A stretch of 64,000 nucleotides of DNA from Maribacter stanieri (lineage in GTDB: Bacteria; Bacteroidota; Bacteroidia; Flavobacteriales; Flavobacteriaceae), in assembly GCF_900112245.1 (NCBI RefSeq), contig NZ_FOYX01000001.1, positions 2,219,856 through 2,283,855 on the forward strand, read 5' to 3'. Positions 1-8,046 of the stretch are shown one piece after another. A model generated the notes under the pieces. It was not told the origin of the DNA, made no database searches, and saw only the letters and a program-made list of their open reading frames with translations. The position numbers were made by a program, and so were the translations under genes. The first letter of the stretch is position 1, and each line of letters starts with the position of its first letter.

Positions 1-423
1 TTTCGGTGTGTTTACCCCAGAAATATTGGCAGAAGTAGAAACTAAAGGTTTTTTAAACTTGCCTATAAGATAGGTGCAGAATTTATCTGATGCTACTCTT
101 ATGGCTAATGTATTATCTGATGCAATTAGGTTTTTGGCTACACCACGTGGCTTATCGTATATAATTGTAGTAGGTTTAGTAGCTAGATCCATAAGATCGT
201 ATGCAAGTTCAGGTACTTTTTCTACATGTTTTTCAAGCATAGCATCATTGGCTACTAAACAAATTAGCGCCTTGCTATCATCTCGTTGCTTAAGTTGAAA
301 TACTTTCTGTACAGCTTCTTCATTGGTAGCATCACAACCAATACCCCAAACCGTATCGGTAGGGTAGAGTATAAGTCCGCCGCTTTCTAAAACTTCTATG
401 CATTTGTTGATTTCCTCTGTCAT
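1..423 (-). CDS. tsaC: L-threonylcarbamoyladenylate synthase (TsaC/Sua5/YrdC family), 3' end cut by window
   Basis: The first 141 codons are visible; the C-terminus lies outside the window. The family makes threonylcarbamoyl-AMP from threonine, bicarbonate and ATP, the first step of t6A37 modification of ANN-decoding tRNAs in the cytoplasm. Near the N-terminus is YPTDTVWGIG, the usual YrdC nucleotide-pocket motif, followed by KQRDDSKAL (the K-x-R element) and LVSTSANISG (the S-x-N element). Together these separate TsaC from its YciO paralogues. The ATG at 421-423 gives a normal N-terminus. It lies 16 nt downstream of the glycosyltransferase gene on the same strand, so co-transcription is likely although the functions look unrelated. 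Whether a Sua5-type C-terminal domain follows cannot be seen. Confidence 0.9.
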   Translation of the reverse strand, partial: MTEEINKCIEVLESGGLILYPTDTVWGIGCDATNEEAVQKVFQLKQRDDSKALICLVANDAMLEKHVEKVPELAYDLMDLATKPTTIIYDKPRGVAKNLIASDNTLAIRVASDKFCTYLIGKFKKPLVSTSANISGVNTPK

Positions 424-439
424 TTGTTTTTTGCTTGTA

Positions 440-1270
440 TTAAAGAAAATTATCTGGAGTAATGTTGAAGTAATTAGTTATAGCTAGCCATTGAGTCTTG
501 TTTTTATCTCCTCCAATATTTGACTTTTTTAGAGATTGCTTTTGAGACCCAATTATAGGTATGGGTGTTTTTGCTTTATTCTTAGCTTGTATAGAAGCTG
601 TTCCTTCTAAATGAGCCATGGCTTTAAACCACAGGTCATCTGCTTTAGGAGCCAATTCTAAAAATAATGTTGAGTCTGTTACTTTTTCAGAAAGGGTTTT
701 GGGTGGATATAAAACACCCTCAGCACCTATAGGTATGACCGCAGATGTATTAAATTTTGAACCTTCAATATAAACCCAGCTTCTATACGATTGTAATTCA
801 CCAACATTAGTATAGGTGATATATCTGGTCTGGTTAGCTATTATTTTATTCGGATGTGTTTGATGTTCTTCATATAAGGTTCGAAGCCAATTACATCGAT
901 ACATCATATCATCATCACAAGTGACAATTATTTCATTCGGGAACAATTCTAAGCTATGAATTAATTTTCTATGAGAACAGGTTAAATCGGAATACATGAT
1001 TTCAAATAAATCAGATTCTAATACCGCTAGTTTTTTTGGAATTTCACCTTTTAAAGAATGATGCAACCATAAAATAATTTTTTTAGGCCGTACATCTTGA
1101 TTCAAAATACTTCTAATGGTTAGGTGAAGTGTACCTAATCTTGATGGAATAGAGGTTAAAGAAACAATTACAGGAATTTCTTCTTTCTGCGTAGTATGCA
1201 TTCTTTTAACAGAAATAGCTAAAAGTTTAGCTGAATTGTAAATTGATACAGGTATTTCTTTTAACTTCAT
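440..1270 (-). CDS. Glycosyltransferase, GT-A type (GT2-like)
   Basis: This 276-residue protein has no signal peptide or clear membrane segment. After a ~30-residue lead it shows a GT-A start (IPVIVSLTSIPSRLGTLHLT), a strand and helix ending in VRPKKIILWL, and the acidic metal and sugar-nucleotide motif CDDDMMYRCNW near residue 120. A later ADDLWFKAMAH element resembles the acceptor-side D-D-W motif of related enzymes. It most likely adds a hexose during surface polysaccharide or LPS assembly at the inner face of the cytoplasmic membrane. That role is supported by the glycosyltransferases and UDP-galactopyranose mutase beside it. The donor and acceptor cannot be read from the sequence. It is divergent from the next glycosyltransferase gene; the two promoters sit in the ~100-bp gap. 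Confidence 0.75.
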   Translation of the reverse strand: MKLKEIPVSIYNSAKLLAISVKRMHTTQKEEIPVIVSLTSIPSRLGTLHLTIRSILNQDVRPKKIILWLHHSLKGEIPKKLAVLESDLFEIMYSDLTCSHRKLIHSLELFPNEIIVTCDDDMMYRCNWLRTLYEEHQTHPNKIIANQTRYITYTNVGELQSYRSWVYIEGSKFNTSAVIPIGAEGVLYPPKTLSEKVTDSTLFLELAPKADDLWFKAMAHLEGTASIQAKNKAKTPIPIIGSQKQSLKKSNIGGDKNKTQWLAITNYFNITPDNFL

Positions 1271-1321
1271 TTTACAATGCTGTAATTTGTCTTTTAATAT
1301 TGAAGACTGTCTATTCTAATT

Positions 1322-1329
1322 CAAAGATA
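1322..1329 (-). promoter_or_regulatory. Bacteroidota -7 box (TATCTTTG) for the reverse glycosyltransferase gene
   Basis: Read on the reverse strand this is an exact TAnnTTTG match, 51 nt upstream of the ATG at 1270. No good TTTG -33 element is visible at the usual distance. It stands almost back to back with the forward -7 box at 1343. Confidence 0.45.
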
Positions 1330-1342
1330 GATAAGAGTTTTA

Positions 1343-1350
1343 TATTTTTG
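1343..1350 (+). promoter_or_regulatory. Bacteroidota -7 box (TATTTTTG) for the forward glycosyltransferase gene
   Basis: Exact TAnnTTTG match ending 19 nt before the ATG at 1370. A start of transcription a few bases downstream would leave a short leader and would place the TTG at 1358 at or next to the transcript start, which favours the ATG as translation start. A -33 element is not obvious. Confidence 0.5.
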
Positions 1351-1369
1351 TAGTAATTTGAAATGCAGT

Positions 1370-2188
1370 ATGGAGATTCCTAAAATAAGTATCATAGTTA
1401 GTACGTATAATGCCGAAGAGTGGTTGCGAAAGGTACTTTGGGGTTTTGAACAGCAAATTTTCAAAGATTTTGAAGTTGTTATTGCCGATGATGGATCAAA
1501 AGCACCCACCAAAGAATTACTAGCTGAGATGTCTGCGAAGGTGCATTTCCCAATAGTTCATGTTTGGCAAGAAGACGAAGGCTTTCAGAAATCTAGAATA
1601 TTAAATAAAGCTGTAACCGCCTGTTCTGCAGATTACATTATCATGACTGATGGTGATTGTATACCTCGTGAAGATTTTGTTCAGGTGCACTATATTAATA
1701 AAGAACCTGGTTATTTTATCTCTGGTGGGTATTATATGCTACCCATGAATATTTCTAAACTAATTACGCTTGATGATATTGAAAAACAACGTTGTTTTAA
1801 TATTCAATGGCTAAAGGAAAAAGGAATTCCGCAGACATTCAAGAACAATAAACTAACTGCTCAAGGTTTTATTTCTAAAATTCTTAACTGGGTGACACCT
1901 ACCAATGCTAGTTGGAACGGGCATAACTCTTCTGGTTGGAAAAAGGATATAGAAAATGTAAACGGATTTGACGAGCGCATGCAATATGGCGGTCAAGATA
2001 GAGAGCTAGGTGAGCGTTTGTTCAATTTCGGACTAAAGTCTAAGCAACTAAGATATAGTGCTGTTTGTGTGCACTTAGACCATAAAAGAGGGTATAAAAC
2101 ACCAGAATCTATTGCAAAGAATGTGGGAATAAGAAATACTACAAAAAAGGAAAAAAGCGTGTGGACGTTTTATGGCATTACCAAGTAA
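1370..2188 (+). CDS. GT2 glycosyltransferase with galactosyltransferase-like C-terminal region
   Basis: This is a 272-residue protein if started at ATG 1370; an in-frame TTG at 1358 is less likely because the -7 box lies just upstream of it. The N-terminus is a classical GT2 fold, with PKISIIVSTYNAEEWL, then VVIADDGSK as the nucleotide-binding acidic pair and MTDGDCIPRED as the DxD metal site. Towards the C-terminus, NASWNGHNSSGW and VNGFDERMQYGGQDRELGER match the Glyco_transf_7C type module seen in galactosyl/N-acetylgalactosaminyl transferases. It is probably a surface glycan enzyme acting at the inner membrane face. The 3' end overlaps the convergent glycosyltransferase gene by 19 bp. Confidence 0.85.
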   Translation: MEIPKISIIVSTYNAEEWLRKVLWGFEQQIFKDFEVVIADDGSKAPTKELLAEMSAKVHFPIVHVWQEDEGFQKSRILNKAVTACSADYIIMTDGDCIPREDFVQVHYINKEPGYFISGGYYMLPMNISKLITLDDIEKQRCFNIQWLKEKGIPQTFKNNKLTAQGFISKILNWVTPTNASWNGHNSSGWKKDIENVNGFDERMQYGGQDRELGERLFNFGLKSKQLRYSAVCVHLDHKRGYKTPESIAKNVGIRNTTKKEKSVWTFYGITK

Positions 2189-2964
2189 TACGCTAACTCG
2201 TTTTTTTGTTCCAATTGTTTAAGTTCATTATAACGTTCTAAAACGCCCAATGAATTTAGATAACAAATTATAAAACCTTTTTTACCATCTAATATACCAA
2301 GACGTAAAATGTAGTGGTTGAAAAATTTCCAGCTGGTTTTTAAAACCATCATTACGTAACTAAACTTTTTTTCTTTGTAAAATGATTCAATAGCCTTTAA
2401 GCGGCCATACTTCAACATTTTACCTTTATAGTCTTCGTAATTTTTATAACAGTAGTGAGTCAATTTTTCTTTTAAAATACCAGATGTGCCATCAACGTCT
2501 AATGTTTCATGAACTATCTTGCAATCAGAAAAAACTGCTTTACTCTTTCTAAAAAGTCTATAATTTTTATCGGTCTGCCATCCACTATAGTTCAATTTTT
2601 CATTTTGAAACATGAACTGGCGGTAAAACCAAAATGCAGAGATATCAGTATCACTTGCTACCGTTTCTGTAATTTCATTTTGTAATGCATCAGAAACTAT
2701 TTCATCGGCATCTAAAAATAAAACCCAATCATTTGTTGCTTGTTTTAAGGCAAATGATTTCTGAGCGGTAAAATTCTCAAACGGATTTTGAATGACTTTT
2801 ACTTTCGGATGGTCTTTTAAAAATTCATAAGTTCCGTCGGTACTAAAAGAATCAACTACAATAATTTCATCAGCAAAAGAAACAGACTCAATACACTTTT
2901 CAATGTATCCAATTTCGTTAAACGTAATTACTAATGCGGTAAGTTGTTCTTTTTTGGTAATCAT
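2170..2964 (-). CDS. GT2 glycosyltransferase, WaaE/KdtX-like (LPS core type)
   Basis: This 264-residue protein starts at ATG 2964; a TTG three codons upstream is possible. It opens with LTALVITFNEIGYIEKCI, then IIVVDSFSTDGT and the DxD-type motif WVLFLDADEIVSD. The following FWFYRQFMFQNEKLNYSGW and YRLFRKSKAVFSD segments are typical of the WaaE/KdtX beta-1,4-glucosyltransferase group acting on LPS core heptose, and of related Bacteroidota enzymes of unknown acceptor. The product should work on the cytoplasmic side of the inner membrane. The gene is convergent with and overlaps the preceding glycosyltransferase by 19 bp, and lies downstream of glf on the same strand but 160 nt away with its own -7 box. 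Confidence 0.85.
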   Translation of the reverse strand: MITKKEQLTALVITFNEIGYIEKCIESVSFADEIIVVDSFSTDGTYEFLKDHPKVKVIQNPFENFTAQKSFALKQATNDWVLFLDADEIVSDALQNEITETVASDTDISAFWFYRQFMFQNEKLNYSGWQTDKNYRLFRKSKAVFSDCKIVHETLDVDGTSGILKEKLTHYCYKNYEDYKGKMLKYGRLKAIESFYKEKKFSYVMMVLKTSWKFFNHYILRLGILDGKKGFIICYLNSLGVLERYNELKQLEQKNELAYYLVMP

Positions 2965-3002
2965 ATAATCCAATTTGATAGGTTTGCTCTAATCGGAGCG
3001 AA

Positions 3003-3010
3003 CAAAGTTA
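3003..3010 (-). promoter_or_regulatory. Bacteroidota -7 box (TAACTTTG) for the WaaE-like glycosyltransferase
   Basis: Exact TAnnTTTG on the reverse strand, 38 nt upstream of the ATG at 2964, in an AT-rich gap after glf. No clear -33 element. Confidence 0.45.
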
Positions 3011-3123
3011 TAACAAAAAAAGAATTAAAAAATTGTGTTAAGAAGTAAATTTCTTACATAATTGAAATCCAATGTTATAGCATGGTTCAGTTAATAAGAG
3101 GGCGCATTTTAGAATGGTTGCGT

Positions 3124-4236
3124 TCAATTATCAAAAAGTTTTTTAGTTTTTGCTAACGCTGCGCCAACAACCTGATGCATATCGTAATACTTGTACTCGG
3201 CAAGTCTGCCGCCAAAGATGACTAAGTCATTGGAAGCCTTGTTTTTATACTGTAAATACCTATTGTTGTTCTTGTCGTCATTAATAGGATAGTATGGTTC
3301 TAAATCTGTTGAAGCTTCTAAAGGATATTCTTTTGTAATGACTGTTTTCTTCTGTTGTCCGAACTCAAAATGTTTGTGCTCTAAGATTCTGGTATAGGGT
3401 ATATCTGCTTCTGTATAATTAATTACAGCGTTACCTTGGTAGTTATCGGTATCTAAAATTTCATGATCAAAACGTAATCCGCGATATTCTAATTTTCCAA
3501 ATTCGTAATTGTAGTATTCATCTATTTTTCCTGTGAATACGGTTTTGTTGGCCAAGCTGTCCAATGCAATTTTGTCTTTAAAATAATTAACTCCAAGCTG
3601 CACATCTATACCTTCTAATAGTCCGCCAGAGAGTTCATTGTAACCGCCAATTGGTATTCCTTGGTAACTGTCATTAAAATAATTGTTATCAAAAGTGTAG
3701 CGTAAGGGCAATCGTTTAATTATAAATGATGGTAATTCCGTAGCTTTTCTTCCCCATTGTTTTTCGGTATATCCTTTTATCAGTTTGTAATAAATATCTT
3801 CCCCAACAAGTGATAATGCTTGCTCTTCTAAATTTTTGGGTTTATTTTTTTGATGCTTTTTACTTTGCTCCTCAATTATGGCTTTTGCCTCGGTCGGTGT
3901 TTTTACACCCCATAATTGGTGAAAAGTATTCATGTTAAAAGGTAAATTGTATAATGACCCGTTATAATTGGCGACGGGAGAGTTCGTGTATCTATTGAAA
4001 GGGACAAAATCATTTACATAATCCCAAATTTTCTTATCGTTAGTATGAAATATATGCGCACCGTAGGCATGCACATTAATATCTTCTATTTTTTTGCAAA
4101 AAGTATTTCCACCAATATGTTCTCTTTTATCTACTACCAAACAAGTTTTTCCTCTTTTTTTAGCCTCATGGGCAAAAACTGCTCCGTAAAGCCCTGCACC
4201 TACAATGAGAAAATCATACTTTTTAATGGACACCAT
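3124..4236 (-). CDS. glf: UDP-galactopyranose mutase
   Basis: This cytosolic flavoenzyme converts UDP-galactopyranose to UDP-galactofuranose, the only known route to the Galf donor. The 370-residue length is normal for bacterial Glf. The N-terminus carries the FAD dinucleotide fold (FLIVGAGLYGAVFAHEA, then the acidic strand end VVDKREHIGGN), followed by YGAHIFHTNDKKIW, a signature block of the family. GYTEKQWGRKATELP and the late tyrosine-rich RTRILEH-like and FGGRLAEYKYYDMHQ segments also match, the last being the C-terminal FAD-binding block. The gene faces away from the WbbI-like galactofuranosyltransferase at 4378, its likely consumer. The ATG at 4236 gives a standard N-terminus. Confidence 0.97.
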   Translation of the reverse strand: MVSIKKYDFLIVGAGLYGAVFAHEAKKRGKTCLVVDKREHIGGNTFCKKIEDINVHAYGAHIFHTNDKKIWDYVNDFVPFNRYTNSPVANYNGSLYNLPFNMNTFHQLWGVKTPTEAKAIIEEQSKKHQKNKPKNLEEQALSLVGEDIYYKLIKGYTEKQWGRKATELPSFIIKRLPLRYTFDNNYFNDSYQGIPIGGYNELSGGLLEGIDVQLGVNYFKDKIALDSLANKTVFTGKIDEYYNYEFGKLEYRGLRFDHEILDTDNYQGNAVINYTEADIPYTRILEHKHFEFGQQKKTVITKEYPLEASTDLEPYYPINDDKNNNRYLQYKNKASNDLVIFGGRLAEYKYYDMHQVVGAALAKTKKLFDN

Positions 4237-4253
4237 ATTATTTATTTGGAGCT

Positions 4254-4261
4254 CAAAGATA
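4254..4261 (-). promoter_or_regulatory. Bacteroidota -7 box (TATCTTTG) for glf
   Basis: Exact TAnnTTTG on the reverse strand, 17 nt upstream of the glf ATG. A -33 match is not visible. Confidence 0.5.
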
Positions 4262-4377
4262 AGGTTTGAAAATACATTTTTTTGGTAGATTATATTTTGA
4301 AAAAGAAAATATTAAGAGTGTTTTAATTGTGAAAGAAGAACCTTAAACTTGCAATTGATAAACCTAACTAATCATTT

Positions 4378-5412
4378 ATGAGTTCTGAAAAGCACTTTTA
4401 TATTTCTAGAAATTACAAGTTTTCAAAAAATGCAGCTTCCAAACCAAAGATGGACTGCGAGACGGTTCTAGAAAAAAATGGATTTAAGAATTTGGGTTTT
4501 AAGCAAAGTAATCACCCCAGTTCCGCTATCGGTGCGGTTATTAGTTTTTTCGGAATAACAAAAGGTTTATTTCTATTACCAAGAAAATCCGTTTTCTGTA
4601 TGCAATATCCGTTAAGCAAGTTTTTCCGATATATAACTAGCATTGTTTCTTTGAGGAAATGTACTCTCATTATTATTATACATGATGTAAAATTTTTAAT
4701 GGGTAAGTCTACTGACTTAAAAGGTGAAATGGCAAAATTCAACAAAGCAGATTTCATCATTGTACATAACGATTCCATGAAAAAGTGGTTTCAAGAAAAT
4801 GGATGTACAGCACGATTGGTAAGTTTAGAGTTGTTCGATTATATACATGCAAGTAATAAACATGCGACATTAAATACGCCTTATGATGTAGTTTTTGCTG
4901 GAGGATTGGGGAAAGAGAAAAGTGAGTTTTTATATAGTATGGACAGTCTTAAGCCGTCAAATTATAAACTGAAGTTATATGGTAATGGCTTTAATGCGAA
5001 TGATGCTGAAAGCGATAGTTCCATTTTAGATTACCAGGGTGTTTTTTCACCAGATGAGGTTATTGACGAAATAGAAGGTTCGTTCGGTTTAATTTGGAAC
5101 GGTAATGCTTTGAACGAATGTTCAGGAGATTTTGGAAAGTACCTTTTGTATAACAATCCGCATAAAACATCTTTATATCTGTTGTGCGGATTACCGGTTA
5201 TTGTTTGGAAAAAAGCTGCTATCGCTAAATTCATTGAAAAAGAACAAATTGGTATTACCTTAAATTCCTTAGATGATTTGGATGCTACATTAGCAAACCT
5301 TGATCCTAAAGATTATGCTACTATGATTTCTAATGTAGAAAAGGTAAAAACCAAAGTTGCCTCCGGTCATTACCTTTCTCAAGCTATTACTAAAGTAGTT
5401 GAATTGGTTTAA
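4378..5412 (+). CDS. Galactofuranosyltransferase, WbbI-like
   Basis: This 344-residue protein has a GT-B type layout. The C-terminal half has LIWNGNALNECSGDFGKYL, then NNPHKTSLYLLCGLPVIVWK and KAAIAKFIEKEQIG. I recall very similar blocks in E. coli K-12 WbbI, a beta-1,6-galactofuranosyltransferase of O-antigen synthesis. The N-terminal half has HDVKFLMGKS and ADFIIVHNDSMKKW, the usual strand and helix around the acceptor site, and DVVFAGGLGKEKS opens the donor domain. It would transfer Galf from UDP-Galf to a lipid-linked or LPS-type acceptor at the cytoplasmic membrane face. Its position beside glf supports this. The exact linkage is inferred from the E. coli relative only. Confidence 0.85.
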   Translation: MSSEKHFYISRNYKFSKNAASKPKMDCETVLEKNGFKNLGFKQSNHPSSAIGAVISFFGITKGLFLLPRKSVFCMQYPLSKFFRYITSIVSLRKCTLIIIIHDVKFLMGKSTDLKGEMAKFNKADFIIVHNDSMKKWFQENGCTARLVSLELFDYIHASNKHATLNTPYDVVFAGGLGKEKSEFLYSMDSLKPSNYKLKLYGNGFNANDAESDSSILDYQGVFSPDEVIDEIEGSFGLIWNGNALNECSGDFGKYLLYNNPHKTSLYLLCGLPVIVWKKAAIAKFIEKEQIGITLNSLDDLDATLANLDPKDYATMISNVEKVKTKVASGHYLSQAITKVVELV

Positions 5413-5422
5413 AAATTAAACC
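5406..5422. terminator. Short palindrome spanning both stop codons of convergent genes
   Basis: A 7-bp inverted repeat (GGTTTAA / TTAAACC) with a 3-nt loop contains the TAA of the galactofuranosyltransferase gene and the TAA of dapD. It could be a weak bidirectional terminator, but it is AT-rich and may be chance. Confidence 0.3.
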
Positions 5423-6237
5423 GCAACATCGTACTCTCTAAGTGCATCGTTCAATGATGTCTTTTTGTTTGTGCTTTCTTTTCTTTTACCTATAATTAAG
5501 GCGCATGGCACTTGAAATTCCCCAGCAGGAAATTTCTTTGTATAACTACCAGGTATCACTACTGAACGTGCTGGAACAACACCTTTTGTTTCTACGGGAG
5601 TTTCACCTGTAACATCAATAATTTTGGTGCTCATTGTTAAAACAACATTCGCCCCTAGAACTGCTTCTTTTTCAACTCTAACACCTTCAACTACAATACA
5701 ACGAGATCCAATAAATGCACCGTCTTCTATAATAACAGGCGAAGCTTGTAATGGTTCAAGAACACCACCAATACCAACGCCACCACTTAAGTGAACATTT
5801 TTACCGATCTGCGCACAGCTACCAACAGTTGCCCAAGTATCTACCATAGTACCTTCATCAACATAAGCACCGATGTTTACATAACTAGGCATTAGAATTG
5901 TACCTGGTGCAATGTATGCACCATGTCTTGCAACTGCATTTGGTACAACACGAATTCCTTTTTCTTTATAGCCTCTTTTTAAAGGCATTTTATCGTGGTA
6001 CTCAAAAATACCAGCTTCTAAGGTTTCCATTTTCTGAATAGGGAAATACATAACTACCGCTTTCTTTACCCATTCGTTAATTTGCCATCCATTTGCGGTT
6101 GGCTCTGCACATCTTAATTTTCCTAAATCTAAAAGGTCAATAACCTCTCTTATAATATTTTGGGTTGCAGTTTCCTTTAAAAGGTCTCTATTGTCCCATG
6201 CTTTTTCTATTTGTGCTCTTAATTCTGTCATTTTCAT
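5416..6237 (-). CDS. dapD: 2,3,4,5-tetrahydropyridine-2,6-dicarboxylate N-succinyltransferase
   Basis: DapD uses succinyl-CoA to acylate tetrahydrodipicolinate in the succinylase branch of lysine and meso-diaminopimelate synthesis, supplying peptidoglycan. At 273 residues it has the family length. The N-terminal helical part (MTELRAQIEKAWDNRDLL) is followed by a left-handed beta-helix of hexapeptide repeats from about residue 100 to 210, including RHGAYIAPGTILMPSYVNIG, YVDEGTMVDTWATVGSCAQ and GGVGIGGVLEPLQA, which carry the usual active-site residues. The C-terminal strand ends with VPCALIIGKR. Either ATG (6237 or 6231) would serve as start; the first is used here. The gene is monocistronic with its own -7 box. 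Confidence 0.97.
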   Translation of the reverse strand: MKMTELRAQIEKAWDNRDLLKETATQNIIREVIDLLDLGKLRCAEPTANGWQINEWVKKAVVMYFPIQKMETLEAGIFEYHDKMPLKRGYKEKGIRVVPNAVARHGAYIAPGTILMPSYVNIGAYVDEGTMVDTWATVGSCAQIGKNVHLSGGVGIGGVLEPLQASPVIIEDGAFIGSRCIVVEGVRVEKEAVLGANVVLTMSTKIIDVTGETPVETKGVVPARSVVIPGSYTKKFPAGEFQVPCALIIGKRKESTNKKTSLNDALREYDVAV

Positions 6238-6247
6238 AAAATTTTCT

Positions 6248-6255
6248 CAAATATA
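6248..6255 (-). promoter_or_regulatory. Bacteroidota -7 box (TATATTTG) for dapD
   Basis: Exact TAnnTTTG on the reverse strand, 10 nt upstream of the dapD ATG; the implied leader is very short. No clear -33 element. Confidence 0.5.
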
Positions 6256-6309
6256 AGTTGAAGTACAGTAATTCCCCATGCTCAAGGGCACATATAACAA
6301 ATTATCCTT

Positions 6310-6317
6310 TATTTTTG
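6310..6317 (+). promoter_or_regulatory. Bacteroidota -7 box (TATTTTTG) for ruvX-def
   Basis: Exact TAnnTTTG match, 13 nt before the TTG start codon of ruvX. The spacing leaves room for a leader of about ten bases. Confidence 0.5.
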
Positions 6318-6330
6318 CCAAAAATTAAGT

Positions 6331-6741
6331 TTGGGAAAGATTCTTGCAATTGATTACGGAGAAAAACGTATTGGCTTGGCAGTTACCGATGACATGAAAA
6401 TGATAGCTTTCGGTTTAACTACTGTTGCCACATCAGAAATCTTCACATATTTATCAGATTATATTCCAAGGGAAAATGTAGAAACTATTGTTGTGGGCGA
6501 ACCCAAGCAAATGAATAATACAGCTTCTGAATCTGAAGTATACATTATTCCATTTTTGGAAAAACTGAAAGAGAAATTCCCGACAACTCCTATTAAAAGG
6601 CATGACGAGCGTTTTACATCTAAAATGGCATTCCAAACCATGTTAGATAGTGGCTTAAAAAAGAAACAACGAAAAAACAAGGCATTGATAGATGAGATCA
6701 GTGCAACTATTATATTACAAGATTTTTTAAAGACATTATAA
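6331..6741 (+). CDS. ruvX: Putative pre-16S rRNA nuclease / Holliday junction resolvase-like YqgF
   Basis: The 136-residue length is that of the RuvX/YqgF family, which trims the 5' end of 16S rRNA in E. coli. The RNase H-like fold begins at once with GKILAIDYGEKRIGLAVTDD, containing the first catalytic Asp. The second acidic residue is in IVVGEPKQMN and the third in KRHDERFTSKMA. The DERFT motif is diagnostic. Translation must start at TTG 6331 because the conserved strand begins immediately and no ATG or GTG is available upstream in frame. The stop codon abuts the ATG of def with no gap, so the two are surely co-translated. Confidence 0.93.
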   Translation: MGKILAIDYGEKRIGLAVTDDMKMIAFGLTTVATSEIFTYLSDYIPRENVETIVVGEPKQMNNTASESEVYIIPFLEKLKEKFPTTPIKRHDERFTSKMAFQTMLDSGLKKKQRKNKALIDEISATIILQDFLKTL

Positions 6742-7332
6742 ATGATTTTACCCATTATTGCATACGGTGATCCCGTATTACGAAAAGTTGCGGATGATAT
6801 TGATAAAGATTATCCTAAGCTGAATGATTTGCTTTCTAACATGTGGGAGACCATGTATAATGCTAGTGGTGTAGGTCTTGCAGCACCTCAAATTGGGTTG
6901 CCAATTCGTATATTTTTAGTAGATACCACACCTTTTGCTGGTGATGAAGATTTAACTGCAGATGAGCAAAAGCAACTTGACGGATTTAAACAAGTATTCA
7001 TTAACGCATACATTGAAGAGGAAACTGGCGATGAATGGGCTTTTAACGAAGGCTGTTTAAGTATACCAGATGTTCGCGAAGATGTAAATAGAAAAGGTAC
7101 CATTAAGATTACTTATTTAGATGAGAATTTTAAGGAACATGTAAAGACTTTTGATGGTTTATTGGCTCGTGTAATTCAACACGAATATGATCATATAGAA
7201 GGTATCTTGTTTACAGATAAATTATCTGCCCTTAAAAAGCGAATGTTAAAAGGTAGATTAACCAATATATCTAAAGGGAAAATTAGCGTAGACTATCGCA
7301 TGAAATTTCCGGCAATGAAAAAAGGGCGTTAA
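6742..7332 (+). CDS. def: Peptide deformylase
   Basis: This enzyme removes the formyl group from N-terminal formyl-methionine of new proteins at the ribosome, with a metal held by one Cys and two His. All three family motifs are present: GVGLAAPQIG near residue 45, EGCLSIP near residue 113 with the metal Cys, and QHEYDHIEG near residue 155 with both His and the catalytic Glu. At 196 residues it has the usual length for Bacteroidota, which carry an acidic loop (GDEDLTADEQKQLDG) between motifs 1 and 2. The ATG follows the ruvX stop codon directly, so the pair is an operon. Confidence 0.97.
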   Translation: MILPIIAYGDPVLRKVADDIDKDYPKLNDLLSNMWETMYNASGVGLAAPQIGLPIRIFLVDTTPFAGDEDLTADEQKQLDGFKQVFINAYIEEETGDEWAFNEGCLSIPDVREDVNRKGTIKITYLDENFKEHVKTFDGLLARVIQHEYDHIEGILFTDKLSALKKRMLKGRLTNISKGKISVDYRMKFPAMKKGR

Positions 7333-7393
7333 AATGCCTATATAATTAATAGAAAAGTGTAATATTTGTCCACTTAAAATTTTAAATGAGTTT

Positions 7394-7822
7394 ATGGGGT
7401 TAGAGAAAATTTTATCCGTTGCAGGAAAACCAGGTTTATATAAATTAATTACTCAAACCAGAACAGGATTTGTAGCTGAGTCTTTGTTAGACGGTAAAAG
7501 AATTACTGTGAGTTTACGTAGCAGTGTAAGTGTCTTGTCTGAAATAGCTATATATACTTTAGAGGAAGAAGTTCCATTAAGAGATGTGTTTAAAAAGATT
7601 CAAGAAAAGGAAAATGGTGGTAAAACATCAATAGGACATAAAGAAGAGAAGATTAAATTAGAAGAATATTTCTTTGAGGTATTGCCTAATTATGATGAAG
7701 ATCGTGTTTATGTAAGTGATATTAAAAAGGTTATTCAGTGGTATAATATATTAACTGATAATAAGATAACTGATTTTTCTAGTGAAGAAATAGAAAAAGA
7801 AGAAGCCTCTGAAGAGGAATAG
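7394..7822 (+). CDS. DUF5606 family protein
   Basis: This is a 142-residue soluble protein. The N-terminus (MGLEKILSVAGKPGLYKLI, then QTRTGFVAESLLDGKRI) is the highly conserved start of the DUF5606 family, which I know from Flavobacteriaceae next to def or ruvX. A compact N-terminal beta domain of about 60 residues is followed by a charged linker, a helical EYFFEVLPNYDEDRVYVSDI region and an acidic tail (EEIEKEEASEEE). Its function is unknown. It lies 61 nt downstream of def and ends in a strong terminator, so it may be the last gene of the ruvX-def unit or have its own promoter. Confidence 0.85.
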   Translation: MGLEKILSVAGKPGLYKLITQTRTGFVAESLLDGKRITVSLRSSVSVLSEIAIYTLEEEVPLRDVFKKIQEKENGGKTSIGHKEEKIKLEEYFFEVLPNYDEDRVYVSDIKKVIQWYNILTDNKITDFSSEEIEKEEASEEE

Positions 7823-7842
7823 AAATTAAGTTTAGTAGAATT

Positions 7843-7870
7843 AAAAAAGCCCTTTTGGGGCTTTTTTTTT
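7843..7870 (+). terminator. Rho-independent terminator after the ruvX-def-DUF5606 unit
   Basis: A GC-core hairpin (AAAAAAGCCC / GGGCTTTTTT with a 5-nt loop) is followed by a run of nine T. It lies 20 nt after the stop codon at 7822. Confidence 0.9.
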
Positions 7871-8046
7871 GTTTCAAATTTTTGTAAAAATGCTATTTCA
7901 TATTTATTTGAGTGTTGTTCATCTATAGTTTAGGGTATTTCATCGGTAGCTTTCTTTCAGTCATCAGTTATTACAAGGAAATTTATGTAAAACCCTGCAA
8001 ATTAGCACTGTATAAATTTTGATGAATAAATTAAACCTAAATAAAC

